DNA of 64,000 nucleotides, taken from Nocardioides alcanivorans (lineage in GTDB: Bacteria > Actinomycetota > Actinomycetes > Propionibacteriales > Nocardioidaceae). A program made the position numbers and the translations under genes. The notes beneath the pieces are model-generated. The model saw only the letters and a program-made list of their open reading frames with translations, did not search any database and had not been told where the DNA came from. This document shows, one piece after another, positions 20,130-27,975 of this stretch (positions are counted from its first letter, which is position 1; every line of letters begins with the position of its first letter). The DNA lies in the NCBI RefSeq assembly GCF_021555175.1, contig NZ_JAKGRW010000057.1, forward strand, positions 1 to 64,000. Direction: 5' to 3'.

Positions 20130-21251
20130 CTAGATGCGGAAGGTCCACGGATCGGTGGGCGTGGTGCTCACCCGGGAGACAACCGTATCCCCCAGCGCGT
20201 CGTCGAGTCGCTTCTGCACCACCGGGAGCCACATCGACTCCGCCGCCCAGTGGGCGACGTCGACCAGGGCAGGCCCGCCGTGCTCCAGGAACTCCGATGC
20301 CGGGTGGTGGCGCAGGTCGGAGGTCAGATAGACGTCGATGTCGGCGGAGCTGAGTTGCGGGAGCAGGAAGTCACCGGCCCCTCCGCACACCGCGACGCGT
20401 CGTACCTCCCGCTCGGGGTCGCCGCCGACCCGTGTGCCGTGGGCGGTCTCCGGAAGCGCCTCAGCGACGCGCTGCGCGAACTCGCGCAGTGTCTGGGGCT
20501 CGGGCAACCTGCCGATACGGCCGGTCCCGGTCTCGGTGAACCCGGGGTCACCGAGCTCGATGACGTCGTAGGCCGGCTCCTCGTAGGGATGGGCAGCGAG
20601 CATGGCTTCCAGGACCGTACGACGGAGCTTGCGAGGCGCGAGCACCTCCACCCGATCCTCCTCGACGACGGCGATGTCACCGATGGTGCCGATCGCCGGG
20701 TCGGCACCGTCCAGCGGGCGGAAGCGGCCCTGCCCGGTGGCGGTGAAGGTGCAGTGGTCGTAGTTGCCGAGCGCACCCGCCCCCGCCTCGGCCACGGCAG
20801 CACGCACCGGAGCTGCTGCGTCGGAAGGAACGAAGACGATGATCTTGTCGCGGGGCTCACCCGGCGCTGCGACGATCGGCGTGAGGTCCTCCAGTCCGAC
20901 GGCGTGGGCAAGTGCCTCCGAGACCCCGCCAAGCGCCTGGTCGGCGTTGGTGTGGGCGGTGAGCAGGGCGCAGTTGGCGCCGGCAAGCGTGGCGAGAGTG
21001 CGCCCCTTCGGCGTGGTGGCCGCGAATCCGTGCACCGGTTTGAGCAGCAACGGATGGTGCACCACGAGCAGATCGGCCTTCCACTCCGCAGCCTCCTTCG
21101 CGACAGCAGGCGAGGGGTCGACGGCAAGCATCACCTTGCGCACCTGCTGCGCGGGATCACCGAGCACGAGGCCGACTGCGTCCCATGAGTCGGCGGTGTG
21201 GGGCGGATACCAGCCGTGCACCAGGTCAACCACGTCAGCAAGGGTCGTCAT
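20130..21251 (-). CDS. Nif3-like dinuclear metal centre hexameric protein, 373 aa
   Basis: Family members form hexameric toroids with a two-metal site; the substrate is uncertain despite the label GTP cyclohydrolase I type 2. Visible metal residues: VVHHPLLLKP (two His), TAHTNADQALGG (His and Asp) and, at the C-terminus, DVAHWAAE (His and Glu). Between them lies an inserted domain of about 140 residues, with IIVFVPSDAA and HPYEEPAYDV, as in the longer YqfO-type proteins. First gene of a three-gene unit with the zinc-ribbon and RNase H genes, matching Rv2230c-Rv2228c of M. tuberculosis. Confidence 0.9.
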   Translation of the reverse strand: MTTLADVVDLVHGWYPPHTADSWDAVGLVLGDPAQQVRKVMLAVDPSPAVAKEAAEWKADLLVVHHPLLLKPVHGFAATTPKGRTLATLAGANCALLTAHTNADQALGGVSEALAHAVGLEDLTPIVAAPGEPRDKIIVFVPSDAAAPVRAAVAEAGAGALGNYDHCTFTATGQGRFRPLDGADPAIGTIGDIAVVEEDRVEVLAPRKLRRTVLEAMLAAHPYEEPAYDVIELGDPGFTETGTGRIGRLPEPQTLREFAQRVAEALPETAHGTRVGGDPEREVRRVAVCGGAGDFLLPQLSSADIDVYLTSDLRHHPASEFLEHGGPALVDVAHWAAESMWLPVVQKRLDDALGDTVVSRVSTTPTDPWTFRI

Positions 21252-21366
21252 GGCGCCGAGCCTAGCGACCGGCCAGGAGCACCTCGGCGCCTGGCGACCT
21301 GCTTCGTGAGGGAGTTCTCATCGAGGTCTCATCACCGCCCCATCGTGGTGCAGGATGGTGGGCATC

Positions 21367-21711
21367 ATGAGGATTCCGTGGACCTTGGTCGGGGTGGCAG
21401 CTGTGCTGCTTCCCCTGTCTGCCTATGTCGCCGGCACCCTGACCGGCGGCACCGAGGCTCCCGAGCAACGATCACCGATCGTGGTGACCGGCACCCTCTC
21501 CGACGACGAAGGCAACTCGGGTGGGCCCACCGACGTTCCCAGCGGCGAGCCCACGAAGAACTCCGATCCGAAGACGAAACCGTCCCAGAAGCGCACGGAG
21601 CCGGAAGTCGTGCATCCCCAGCCACATGATCGCGACGACGACGATGACGACGACTGGGACGATGACGACTGGGACGACGATGACGATGATGACGACGACG
21701 ATGACGACTGA
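21367..21711 (+). CDS. Small exported protein with poly-Asp/Trp tail, 114 aa
   Basis: The ATG at 21367 opens MRIPWTLVGVAAVLLPLSAY, a short signal sequence or membrane anchor; an in-frame ATG at 21355 is also possible. A Ser/Thr/Gly/Pro/Lys linker (residues 28-88) leads to a tail of about 25 residues made almost only of Asp with two Trp. The tail should bind cations or basic surfaces outside the membrane. The kinase starts 13 bases later in the same direction, so the protein is probably part of, or an accessory to, that two-component system. I know no named family. The GAC/GAT run is low complexity and its exact length may be miscalled. Confidence 0.65.
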   Translation: MRIPWTLVGVAAVLLPLSAYVAGTLTGGTEAPEQRSPIVVTGTLSDDEGNSGGPTDVPSGEPTKNSDPKTKPSQKRTEPEVVHPQPHDRDDDDDDDWDDDDWDDDDDDDDDDDD

Positions 21712-21724
21712 TCGGCGGTGAGGG

Positions 21725-23176
21725 TTGAGGGTGGTTGACGCGCCGGCGAACCCACCTCGGTCGCGGCGCCCCGGCCTGAGCGTCCGGATCCGCCTCACCC
21801 TCGCCCTGGCCCTGCTCGCTGCGCTGGCGATGGCGCTGGTGGGCGCCCTCGTCTATGCCGTGGAGTCCTCACGGCTGCACGACCAGGCCGTCGAACACGC
21901 CGACCAGGAGTTCGCGGAGTTCGCCAAGCTGCAGAGCACGGGCATCGATCCAGACACTCGTCAGCCCTTCGCCGACCTGAAGTCGCTCTTCCGCGTGTTC
22001 ATCCAACGCAACGTTCCCAGCGACGCCGAGGTGCTGGCCGGCTGGCTCCTTGACCAAGCCGAACTCGTGTCCCTCTCCGCCCACGGGAACCTGGCGAAGG
22101 AACCGGCCGTGGTCGACGCGGTCAACGCCCGCGTGGTCAACGGTGGCGACACCACAGTGGACACCAGCGACGGCGAGGTCCTGGTTTCGGTACAGCCCGT
22201 CACGCACACCCGCAGCGACGAGACGGGGGCGTTGGTCGTGATCACCGTCTTCGGCGAGACCCATGACGAGTTGCGTTCGCTGATGCGCACCTACGTCTTG
22301 GTCTCCCTGCTCGCCCTCGCCGTCATCACTGCCTTGGCCGCCCTGCAGGCAGGGCGCCTGCTCTCCCCGTTGCGCCGCCTCGACGACACCGCCCGGGAGA
22401 TCAGCGGTAGCGACCTCTCGCTCCGCATCCCCGAGACCGGCAACGACGACATCACCCGGCTGACCCGCACCGTCAACCAGATGCTCGACCGCCTCGAGAG
22501 TGCCTTCGCCGACCAGCGGCTGTTCCTCGACGCGGCGGGCCACGAGCTGAAGACGCCGTTGACCGTGCTCCAGGGCCACCTCGAGCTGATGGACCCCAGC
22601 GACCCCGTGGAGGTCGCCGAGACGCAGCGCCTCCTGCTCGACGAGACCGACCGGATGGCCCGTCTGGTCAACGACCTGATCCAGCTGGCCAAGAGTGCAC
22701 GACCCGACTACGTCAGGCGCGAGCCCGTCGATCTGCACTCCCTCATCTCCACTGTGCTGGCGAAGGCATCCGGACTCGCCGACCGCGTCTGGGTCGACGA
22801 CGGCGGCCCGGAGCTGGTGCTGCAGGCCGACGAGCAGCGTCTCACCCAAGCCCTCCTGCAGCTCGCCGACAACGCGGTGAAGCACACCGACACCGGTGAC
22901 GAGATCGGCGTGGGTGCCCGCTCGCTCGGCTCCCACGTGGAGCTGTGGGTGCGCGACTCAGGTGACGGCGTACCAGAGGCTGATCGGGCGCGGATCTTCG
23001 ACCGCTTCGCGCGCAGCAACGTGCGCTCCGGCGACGAGGGCTTCGGCCTCGGTCTGTCGCTGGTACGCGCCATCGCTGAGGCCCACGACGGCACCGTCAG
23101 CCACGAACCCGAGCCCGACGGCGGCTCACGTTTCCTGCTCACCCTGCCCCTGGAGGACCCATGGCCCGCATCCTGA
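21725..23176 (+). CDS. Two-component sensor histidine kinase, 483 aa
   Basis: Domains in order: a basic cytoplasmic start, TM1 (about 22-44), an extracytoplasmic sensor region of about 150 residues, TM2 (about 188-212) and HAMP with LLSPLRRLDDTAREI. The H box is FLDAAGHELKTPL with phospho-accepting His273. The N box is LADNAVKHT with Asn383. The G boxes are DSGDGVPE and GFGLGLSL. Starts at TTG 21725 or the GTG two codons later. It overlaps the response regulator by 16 bases, so they are translationally coupled. Signal unknown; the upstream Asp-tailed protein is the best clue. The first 208 codons also lie in the palindrome. Confidence 0.93.
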   Translation: MRVVDAPANPPRSRRPGLSVRIRLTLALALLAALAMALVGALVYAVESSRLHDQAVEHADQEFAEFAKLQSTGIDPDTRQPFADLKSLFRVFIQRNVPSDAEVLAGWLLDQAELVSLSAHGNLAKEPAVVDAVNARVVNGGDTTVDTSDGEVLVSVQPVTHTRSDETGALVVITVFGETHDELRSLMRTYVLVSLLALAVITALAALQAGRLLSPLRRLDDTAREISGSDLSLRIPETGNDDITRLTRTVNQMLDRLESAFADQRLFLDAAGHELKTPLTVLQGHLELMDPSDPVEVAETQRLLLDETDRMARLVNDLIQLAKSARPDYVRREPVDLHSLISTVLAKASGLADRVWVDDGGPELVLQADEQRLTQALLQLADNAVKHTDTGDEIGVGARSLGSHVELWVRDSGDGVPEADRARIFDRFARSNVRSGDEGFGLGLSLVRAIAEAHDGTVSHEPEPDGGSRFLLTLPLEDPWPAS

Positions 23177-23829
23177 TCATCGAGGACGAGGAACGCATCG
23201 CCGCGTTCGTTGCCAAGGGGCTCCGAGCCGAGGGGCACCAGACGACCGTGATGGGCGACGGCCCGAGCGGCCTCGACGAGGCGCTGTCCGGCAACCACGA
23301 CCTGGTCGTGCTCGACATCGGTCTGCCCGGACTCGACGGCTTCGAGGTGCTCGACCAGATGCGTGCCCAAGGTGCCAAGATCCCGGTCATCGTGCTCACG
23401 GCCCGCGACTCGGTCACCGACACCGTGTCCGCGCTGGAGGGCGGCGCCGACGACTACATGCCCAAGCCCTTCCGCTTCGCCGAACTGCTGGCCAGGGTGC
23501 GGGTGCGGCTCCGACAGGCCGCCGAGGTCCCGGCTGCTGGTCGCGAAAGGCTCAGCGCGGGCGGTGTCGAGCTCGACCTGCGCACCCGCCGCGCCTCGGC
23601 CGACGGGAAGAGCATCGACCTCTCCGCCCGCGAGTTCGCCCTGCTGGAGATCTTCCTGCTCAACCCCGGCCAGGTGCTGTCGCGCGAGCAACTCCTCGAC
23701 CACGTCTGGGAGGTCGACTTCGACCCCGGCTCCAACGTCGTCGACGTCTACATCGGCTACCTCCGCCGCAAGATCGGCTCCCGTCGGATCACCACCGTCC
23801 GCGGCATGGGCTACCGGCTCGAGCCCTGA
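23161..23829 (+). CDS. OmpR/PhoB-family response regulator, 222 aa
   Basis: DNA-binding partner of the overlapping sensor kinase. The receiver domain has the acidic pocket IIEDEER, phosphoacceptor Asp52 in VVLDIGLPG, Thr80 in VLTARDS and Lys102 in MPKPF. The C-terminal winged helix runs from about residue 128 to the end, with LSAREFALLEIFL, VLSREQLLDHVW, SNVVDVYIGYLRRKI and RGMGYRL. The frame is intact. Targets cannot be read from the sequence; autoregulation and control of the adjacent acidic proteins are natural guesses. Confidence 0.95.
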   Translation: MARILIIEDEERIAAFVAKGLRAEGHQTTVMGDGPSGLDEALSGNHDLVVLDIGLPGLDGFEVLDQMRAQGAKIPVIVLTARDSVTDTVSALEGGADDYMPKPFRFAELLARVRVRLRQAAEVPAAGRERLSAGGVELDLRTRRASADGKSIDLSAREFALLEIFLLNPGQVLSREQLLDHVWEVDFDPGSNVVDVYIGYLRRKIGSRRITTVRGMGYRLEP

Positions 23830-23857
23830 CCCCCGGCCCCACCCGCCCCGTGCGCCT

Positions 23858-23919
23858 CAAGATTCCCCGCCCGAGCGGGGAACTTGTCGCTTGCGGGCCA
23901 TAGCCACACCCACCAAGCG
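23858..23919. repeat. REP-like intergenic element, copy 1 (hairpin plus tagccacac box)
   Basis: A 20-base hairpin, ttccccgc-ccga-gcggggaa (23863-23882), is followed by gggccatagccacacccacc. The same two modules recur near 33843 and 41536. It lies just past the response regulator stop and can act as its transcription terminator, though no T tract follows. Confidence 0.6.
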
Positions 23920-23987
23920 ACTGTTCTGGTGACGGAGTGTGAGCTGTGGGACGTACGGCGAGGCGTAGGCGGGAAACGACGACACGG

Positions 23988-24877
23988 TCAGAGGCCGATG
24001 CGGAAGCCGGCGAGGTGGCCGCGCGGCAGGCTGGCCAGGACGGGCTCCAACGCATCGGTGACCTCGCTCGGCAGCGGTCGGTCCTCTGGACGCCGCTCCA
24101 GACAGCCGTGCAGCACCTTCACGACCGGTGCGGGTACGCCGGCAGGGAGCTCGCGCGACGAGGTCACGAGTTGCGGGAACCGGCCACCGATGTCGTGCGC
24201 ACCCACGTCGCCGGGGGCGAAGGGCCGTTCCCCGGAGACCGCATGGAAGAGGGTGGCGCCGAGGCCCCATATGTCGGTGAGCCGATTGAGCTCGTGCGGC
24301 TCGCCCGGCTGGCACTGCTCAGGTGCCATCCAGTCATCGGTGCCGATCGGCTGGCGCGCCCGGGCGGCGTCCTCGAGCGGACGAGCCACGGACAGGTCGA
24401 TCAGGCGCGCAGGCGCACCCATGATCACGTTGCTGGGCTTCACGTCGAGGTGCACCCAACCGATGCGGCCGAAGTAGTGGAGCGCAGCAGCCAGGTCGAT
24501 GGCCAGCGGCAGGTATTGCGCGGCCTGCAGCGGACCGTGGCGACGCACCAACGACGACAGTCGCGGCCCGTCGACCTGCTCGAGCACGAGGTGCGGGCGC
24601 TCCCCGCCTCCTCGTGCCGCAGCCCCCGCACGACCACGGGATGGTTGATCCGGCGCAGGGCCTGCGCCTCGCGGCGCAGGCCGTCCAGCGCGCCTTCGTC
24701 GTCCACCTGGTCGGGTCGGAGCACCTTGACCACGACGGGCAACCAGGTCACGTCGTCGAAGGCCAGATAGGCCTCGTAGTTCGATCCACCACCGAGCAGC
24801 CGTAGCGCCGTGAGCCCCTCGGAGATGGCGTCACCTTCCCCGAACCCCCACTGTGCCTGCTTGCTCCGTACGCCCAT
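23988..24877 (-). CDS. Serine/threonine protein kinase-like protein, 296 aa, frameshifted
   Basis: A cytosolic kinase domain with no membrane helix. Seen in order: nucleotide loop LGGGSNYEAY, ATP-anchoring Lys in VVVKVLRP, Glu in EAQALRRINHP, catalytic loop VHLDVKPSN, metal motif LIDLS in place of DFG, DDWMAPEQ activation segment and DIWGLGATLF. Asp is kept in DLS but Gly is not. The frame breaks at the run 24602-24605; one G restores HEEAGERPHLVLEQV. It ends close to the domain end, so there is no sensor domain. It lies between the two-component system and the acidic repeat protein, reading away from the latter. Confidence 0.8.
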
Positions 24878-24904
24878 GACCTGACCTCCGCTCGCCCGTG
24901 ACCG

Positions 24905-25145
24905 ACTCAGTCGCGGGTGTTGTCGTTCGTCAGGTCACCACGGGTGTTGTCGTTCGTGTTGTCGTTCGTCAGGTCACCACGGGTGTTGTCCCGCGTGTTG
25001 TCGTTCGTCAGGTCACCACGCGTGTTGTCCCGCGTGTTGTCGTTCGTCAGGTCACCACGGGTGTTGTCCCGCGTGTTGTCGTTCGTCAGGTCACCACGGG
25101 TGTTGTCCCGCGTGTTGTCGTTCGTCAGATCACCACGCGTGTTGT
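24905..25145. repeat. 39-base coding tandem repeat
   Basis: About six units of period 39, each containing ttgtcgttcgtcaggtcacc, with few base differences between units. The array lies inside the acidic repeat protein and keeps its frame (13 codons per unit). Near-identity of the units points to recent expansion, and the copy number may vary between strains or be collapsed in assembly. Confidence 0.85.
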
Positions 25146-25320
25146 CGCGCGGGTCGTCATCGTCGTCGTCATCGTCGACGAGCACCAGCGAAGGCTGGTC
25201 GTCGTCGCGCTTGTTGACCTCGTCACCGTCGTCGGCGGCCGCAGTCTGGAGCCCAAGGGCCCCCACGGCAACCAGACCGACCAGGCCAAGACCGGCCAGG
25301 GGGATCAAACGCTTCATCAT
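24907..25320 (-). CDS. Secreted acidic 13-residue repeat protein, 137 aa
   Basis: The ATG at 25320 follows a ggga-type ribosome site and opens a signal peptide (MMKRLIPLAGLGLVGLV, ending QTAAA); an upstream in-frame ATG at 25371 would mask it. The mature part begins DDGDEVNKRDDD, has a block of eight Asp, then repeats of NDNTRDNTRGDLT; RGDLT occurs six times. Asp/Asn spacing suggests calcium or other cation binding, but it is not the GGxGxDxxx type of RTX proteins. This is the second exported Asp-rich protein within 4 kb, both around one two-component system. No known family recognised. Confidence 0.7.
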   Translation of the reverse strand: MMKRLIPLAGLGLVGLVAVGALGLQTAAADDGDEVNKRDDDQPSLVLVDDDDDDDDPRDNTRGDLTNDNTRDNTRGDLTNDNTRDNTRGDLTNDNTRDNTRGDLTNDNTRDNTRGDLTNDNTNDNTRGDLTNDNTRD

Positions 25321-25395
25321 GCTTCCCTTCGTCGGGACCGGTTTCCGGCCCGCTTCATTGACGAGAGACATGCAACCAACGTGCAGTGAAGTGAC

Positions 25396-25435
25396 GATGA
25401 GCCGTGGGTGAGAGCGCTCTCACCCACGGCTCATC
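25396..25435. terminator. 40-base perfect palindrome without loop
   Basis: Two 20-base arms meet with no spacer at 25415/25416. It lies 22 bases past the stop of the acyl-CoA synthetase (minus strand) and about 75 bases before the start of the acidic repeat protein. It could terminate the first or bind a dimeric regulator of the second. No T tract follows on either strand. Confidence 0.65.
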
Positions 25436-25457
25436 ACCTTGGCCGCCCCTGACGGCG

Positions 25458-26996
25458 TCAGTTGATCTGCTTTCCCTGGTCCGCCCAGTAGGGCTGCCGC
25501 AACTTGAACTTTTGCAGCTTGCCGGTCGCCGTACGCGCCAGTTCGTCGCGGAACTCCACCGACGTGGGCGCCTTGTAGCCGGCCAAGCGCTCCTTGCACC
25601 AACCGATCAGGTCGGCCTCGGTTGCCTCCTCGCCGGGGGCCAGCACGACGAGCGCCTTGATGGTCTCGCCCCACTTCTCACTCGGAACCCCGATCACGGC
25701 CACCTCCGCGATGGCGGGGTGCGAGAAGAGGGCATCCTCGACCTCGATGGACGAGACGTTCTCACCGCCCGTGATGATCACGTCCTTCTTGCGGTCCATG
25801 ATCGTCAGGTAGCCGTCGTCGCCGATGACACCGCCGTCACCGGTGTGGAACCAACCTCCGGCCAAGGCCTTGGCGCTCTCCTCCGGCTGCTGCCAGTAGC
25901 CCTCGAGGACCACGTTGGAGCGAGCCAACACCTCGCCCTCCGCGTCTGTCGTCAAGGTGACGCCCAGGGCGGGCGCGCCCGCGCGGATGAGCTTGCTGGC
26001 GCGCTCCTCGACGGGGAGGTCGTCCCACTCCTGCCGGCTGCGGTTGACGGTGAGCAGCGGCGAGGTCTCGGTGAGACCGTAGATCTGGATGAACTCCCAG
26101 CCCAGCTCCTCCTCCACCCGGGCAACCGTCCTGGTGGGTGGCGGGGCGCCGGCAACGATGATGCGCACCTTGTCGCGGCCGGGGATCTCCCTCCCACGAC
26201 TGCGCGGCCTCGAGCACGCTGGCGACGACCGCAGGAGCAGCACACATGTAGGTGACACCGTGGTCACGCACCCGACGCAGGATCTCGGCCCCGTCGATCT
26301 TGCGGATCACGATCTGCTTCGCTCCCATCCCGGTGGCTGCGAAGGGGTGTCCCCAGCCGTTGGCGTGGAACATCGGCAGCGTGTGCAGGAGTACGTCGCG
26401 GTCGGTCAGGGCGATGTGCAGGCCGAAGGTGACCGCGTTGACCCAGATGTTGCGGTGCGTGATCTGCACGCCCTTGGGGCGCGCGGTCGTGCCCGAGGTG
26501 TAGTTGATGCAGGCAGTCGCGTTCTCGTCAGGCTCCCAGGGCCGGGGCGCGACACCCTCGTCGGCGAAGAGGTCCTCGTCGTTGCCCAGCACGAAACGGT
26601 GTTCCGCGGTCACGGACGCCAGTGCCTCGTCGATCTCGGGGTCGACGTACAGCACGCGGGCGCCGGAGTGCTCCACGATGTAGGCCACCTCGTCCGGGCG
26701 CAGCCGGAAGTTGACCGGAACCAGCACGCGCCCATAGCCCGCGACGCCGTAGAAGGCCGTCAACAGCCGAGCACTGTTGTGGGAGACGACTGCGACGCGC
26801 TCACCCTCGCCGATGCCGAGCTCGTCGAGCCTGGCTGCCATCCGGGCGGCGAGCGCATGCATCTGGTGATAGGTGAACTCCCCAGCGACTCTGCAGGCTG
26901 GTCGGGTTCGTCGACGACTCCGATGCGGTCGCCGTAGACGGCGTCGGCGCGGTTGATGAAGTCGGAGACGGAAAAAGGCACAAGCATGGGTGACAT
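25458..26996 (-). CDS. Fatty-acyl-CoA/AMP-dependent synthetase, two frameshifts
   Basis: Activates a carboxylic acid to its CoA thioester through an acyl-adenylate. Motifs: NYTSGTTARPKG (P-loop), IYGLTETSP, GWFHTGDGGVIGDDGYLTIMDRKKD and ITGGENVSSIEVE, with the C-terminal lysine in TATGKLQKFKL. Breaks at 26880-26883 (one G missing on the coding strand) and at 26189-26191 (two Gs missing, or one extra) together restore about 513 residues starting MSPMLVPFSVSDF. The substrate is not predictable; medium-chain or short fatty acids are likely from resemblance. Monocistronic on the minus strand. Confidence 0.83.
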
Positions 26997-27118
26997 TCCT
27001 CACGGATCGGCTGTGAAGCACACCGTAGTCAGTGCGGGGTCACCGCGTCAGGGTGACGCGGGGCGAATCCGTGAACGGACGTCATCGCGCGACGAATGGT
27101 CGGCAGGGAGGACTGGGG

Positions 27119-27190
27119 TGCGTCGGGACGGTTTCGAACCGCCGACCGCCCGGGTGTAAACCGGGTGCTCTACCGCTGAGCTACCGACGC
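27119..27190 (-). tRNA. tRNA-Val (anticodon TAC)
   Basis: The reverse complement folds as a full cloverleaf of 72 bases. Acceptor gcgtcgg pairs with ccgacgc, the D arm is gctcagcggtagagc, and the anticodon stem cccgg/ccggg encloses tttacac (anticodon TAC). The T arm is gacgg-tttcgaa-ccgtc read from the plus strand. CCA is not encoded. Confidence 0.93.
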
Positions 27191-27324
27191 CAGGTGCCGA
27201 TCATCGGCACGACGGATCACCCTACGCAGCCACCGACGACCATGGGAAATCAGTTCCCGCTGCGCCCGGGATGTGGACCGCCCGAATTCGGGCTACACGG
27301 CCCGGACTGCCGGGAAATGAGAAT

Positions 27325-27360
27325 CAGGACCGCAGGTGTCTCGGGTCACCAGCGGTCCTG
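27325..27360. terminator. Inverted repeat downstream of ahpE
   Basis: A perfect 9-base stem, caggaccgc and gcggtcctg, with an 18-base loop lies in the 258-base gap between tRNA-Val and the stop of ahpE. On the minus strand it follows ahpE by about 90 bases, so it may end that transcript. No other gene is seen in 27191-27448. Confidence 0.45.
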
Positions 27361-27448
27361 ATGCATGAATCGTGCGTCCTGCAGGGCCGCCCTGTCACGG
27401 GAATGATCAAACCTTGCATGAAATTGCAGTCCGGGATCCAGAGGCGCG

Positions 27449-27913
27449 TCAGGTCACCGATTGCAGTTGCCTGAGGTGCTCGTCGAGGTCACGACCGTCG
27501 GCCATCGCGTTGTGCAGTGCCCAGACGACGCGCCCGTCACGGTCCACCAGATAGGTCGACCGCTGCGCACAGCCCCGCTCCTCGTCGAACACGTCGTAGG
27601 CGCGAGCCACCTCGCCGTGCGGCCAGAAGTCGGACAGCAACGACACCGTCAGGTTCTCGTGATCGGCGAATCCGCGCAGGCTGTAGGTCGGGTCGCAGGA
27701 GATCGCCAGGACCTCGGAGTCGAAGGTCAAGAACTCGGCCAGCCGTTCCTGCACCTGACTGAGCTCGCCGCGACAGACCCCGGAGAACGCAAAGGGATAG
27801 AAGAAGATCAGCACCGCCTTGGAACCGCGGTAGGACGACAGGGTGACGTCCTGCCCGAACTGGTCCCTGAGGGTGAAGTCGGGGGCGAGGTCACCCACCT
27901 GCAATGTGTGCAA
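27449..27913 (-). CDS. ahpE: Peroxiredoxin, AhpE type, 154 aa
   Basis: A thiol peroxidase that reduces peroxides and peroxynitrite. The thioredoxin-fold core is clear: APDFTLRDQFGQ, then FFYPFAFSGVCRGEL with the peroxidatic Cys and the Thr-to-Ser change at the preceding catalytic position (FSGVC rather than FTGVC), then a later Cys in ERGCAQRSTYLVD. The length matches AhpE. In M. tuberculosis ahpE (Rv2238c) also lies just before the DUF3052 gene and aceE, which supports the name. Divergent from the lipoprotein gene. Confidence 0.88.
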   Translation of the reverse strand: MHTLQVGDLAPDFTLRDQFGQDVTLSSYRGSKAVLIFFYPFAFSGVCRGELSQVQERLAEFLTFDSEVLAISCDPTYSLRGFADHENLTVSLLSDFWPHGEVARAYDVFDEERGCAQRSTYLVDRDGRVVWALHNAMADGRDLDEHLRQLQSVT

Positions 27914-27975
27914 ACTTCAGTCCTGTCCGGTACGTCGCCGCTAGGCTTTCGGTGTCCACGAACCCTGGGGGTCCC

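Larger units (their letters stand above)
1..22349. repeat. 11.07-kb inverted duplication (giant palindrome)
   Basis: Arms 1-11074 and 11276-22349 are reverse complements; base x matches the complement of base 22350-x. Every gene, the RNase P RNA and every frameshift of one arm recurs in the other with an identical predicted protein. The 201 bases between them do not pair perfectly. The right arm runs on into the rest of the sensor kinase gene (to 23176), whereas the left arm stops at base 1 inside that gene. I infer that the right arm is native and the left arm is a fold-back copy, but real inverted amplification cannot be excluded from sequence alone. Confidence 0.95.

Noticed and set aside
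21640..21711. Ser- or Val-only frames opposite the Asp tail
   Set aside because: They are the complementary frames of the GAC/GAT run; only the Asp frame has a start, a signal sequence and operon spacing.
1..22349. Terminal inverted repeat of a linear chromosome or plasmid
   Set aside because: The repeats are adjacent and head-to-head around a short spacer, not at opposite replicon ends, and carry ordinary core genes.
24905..25145. CRISPR-like array (regular short repeats)
   Set aside because: Units are contiguous with no unique spacers, keep a reading frame of 13 codons and encode the secreted protein. No cas genes are near.
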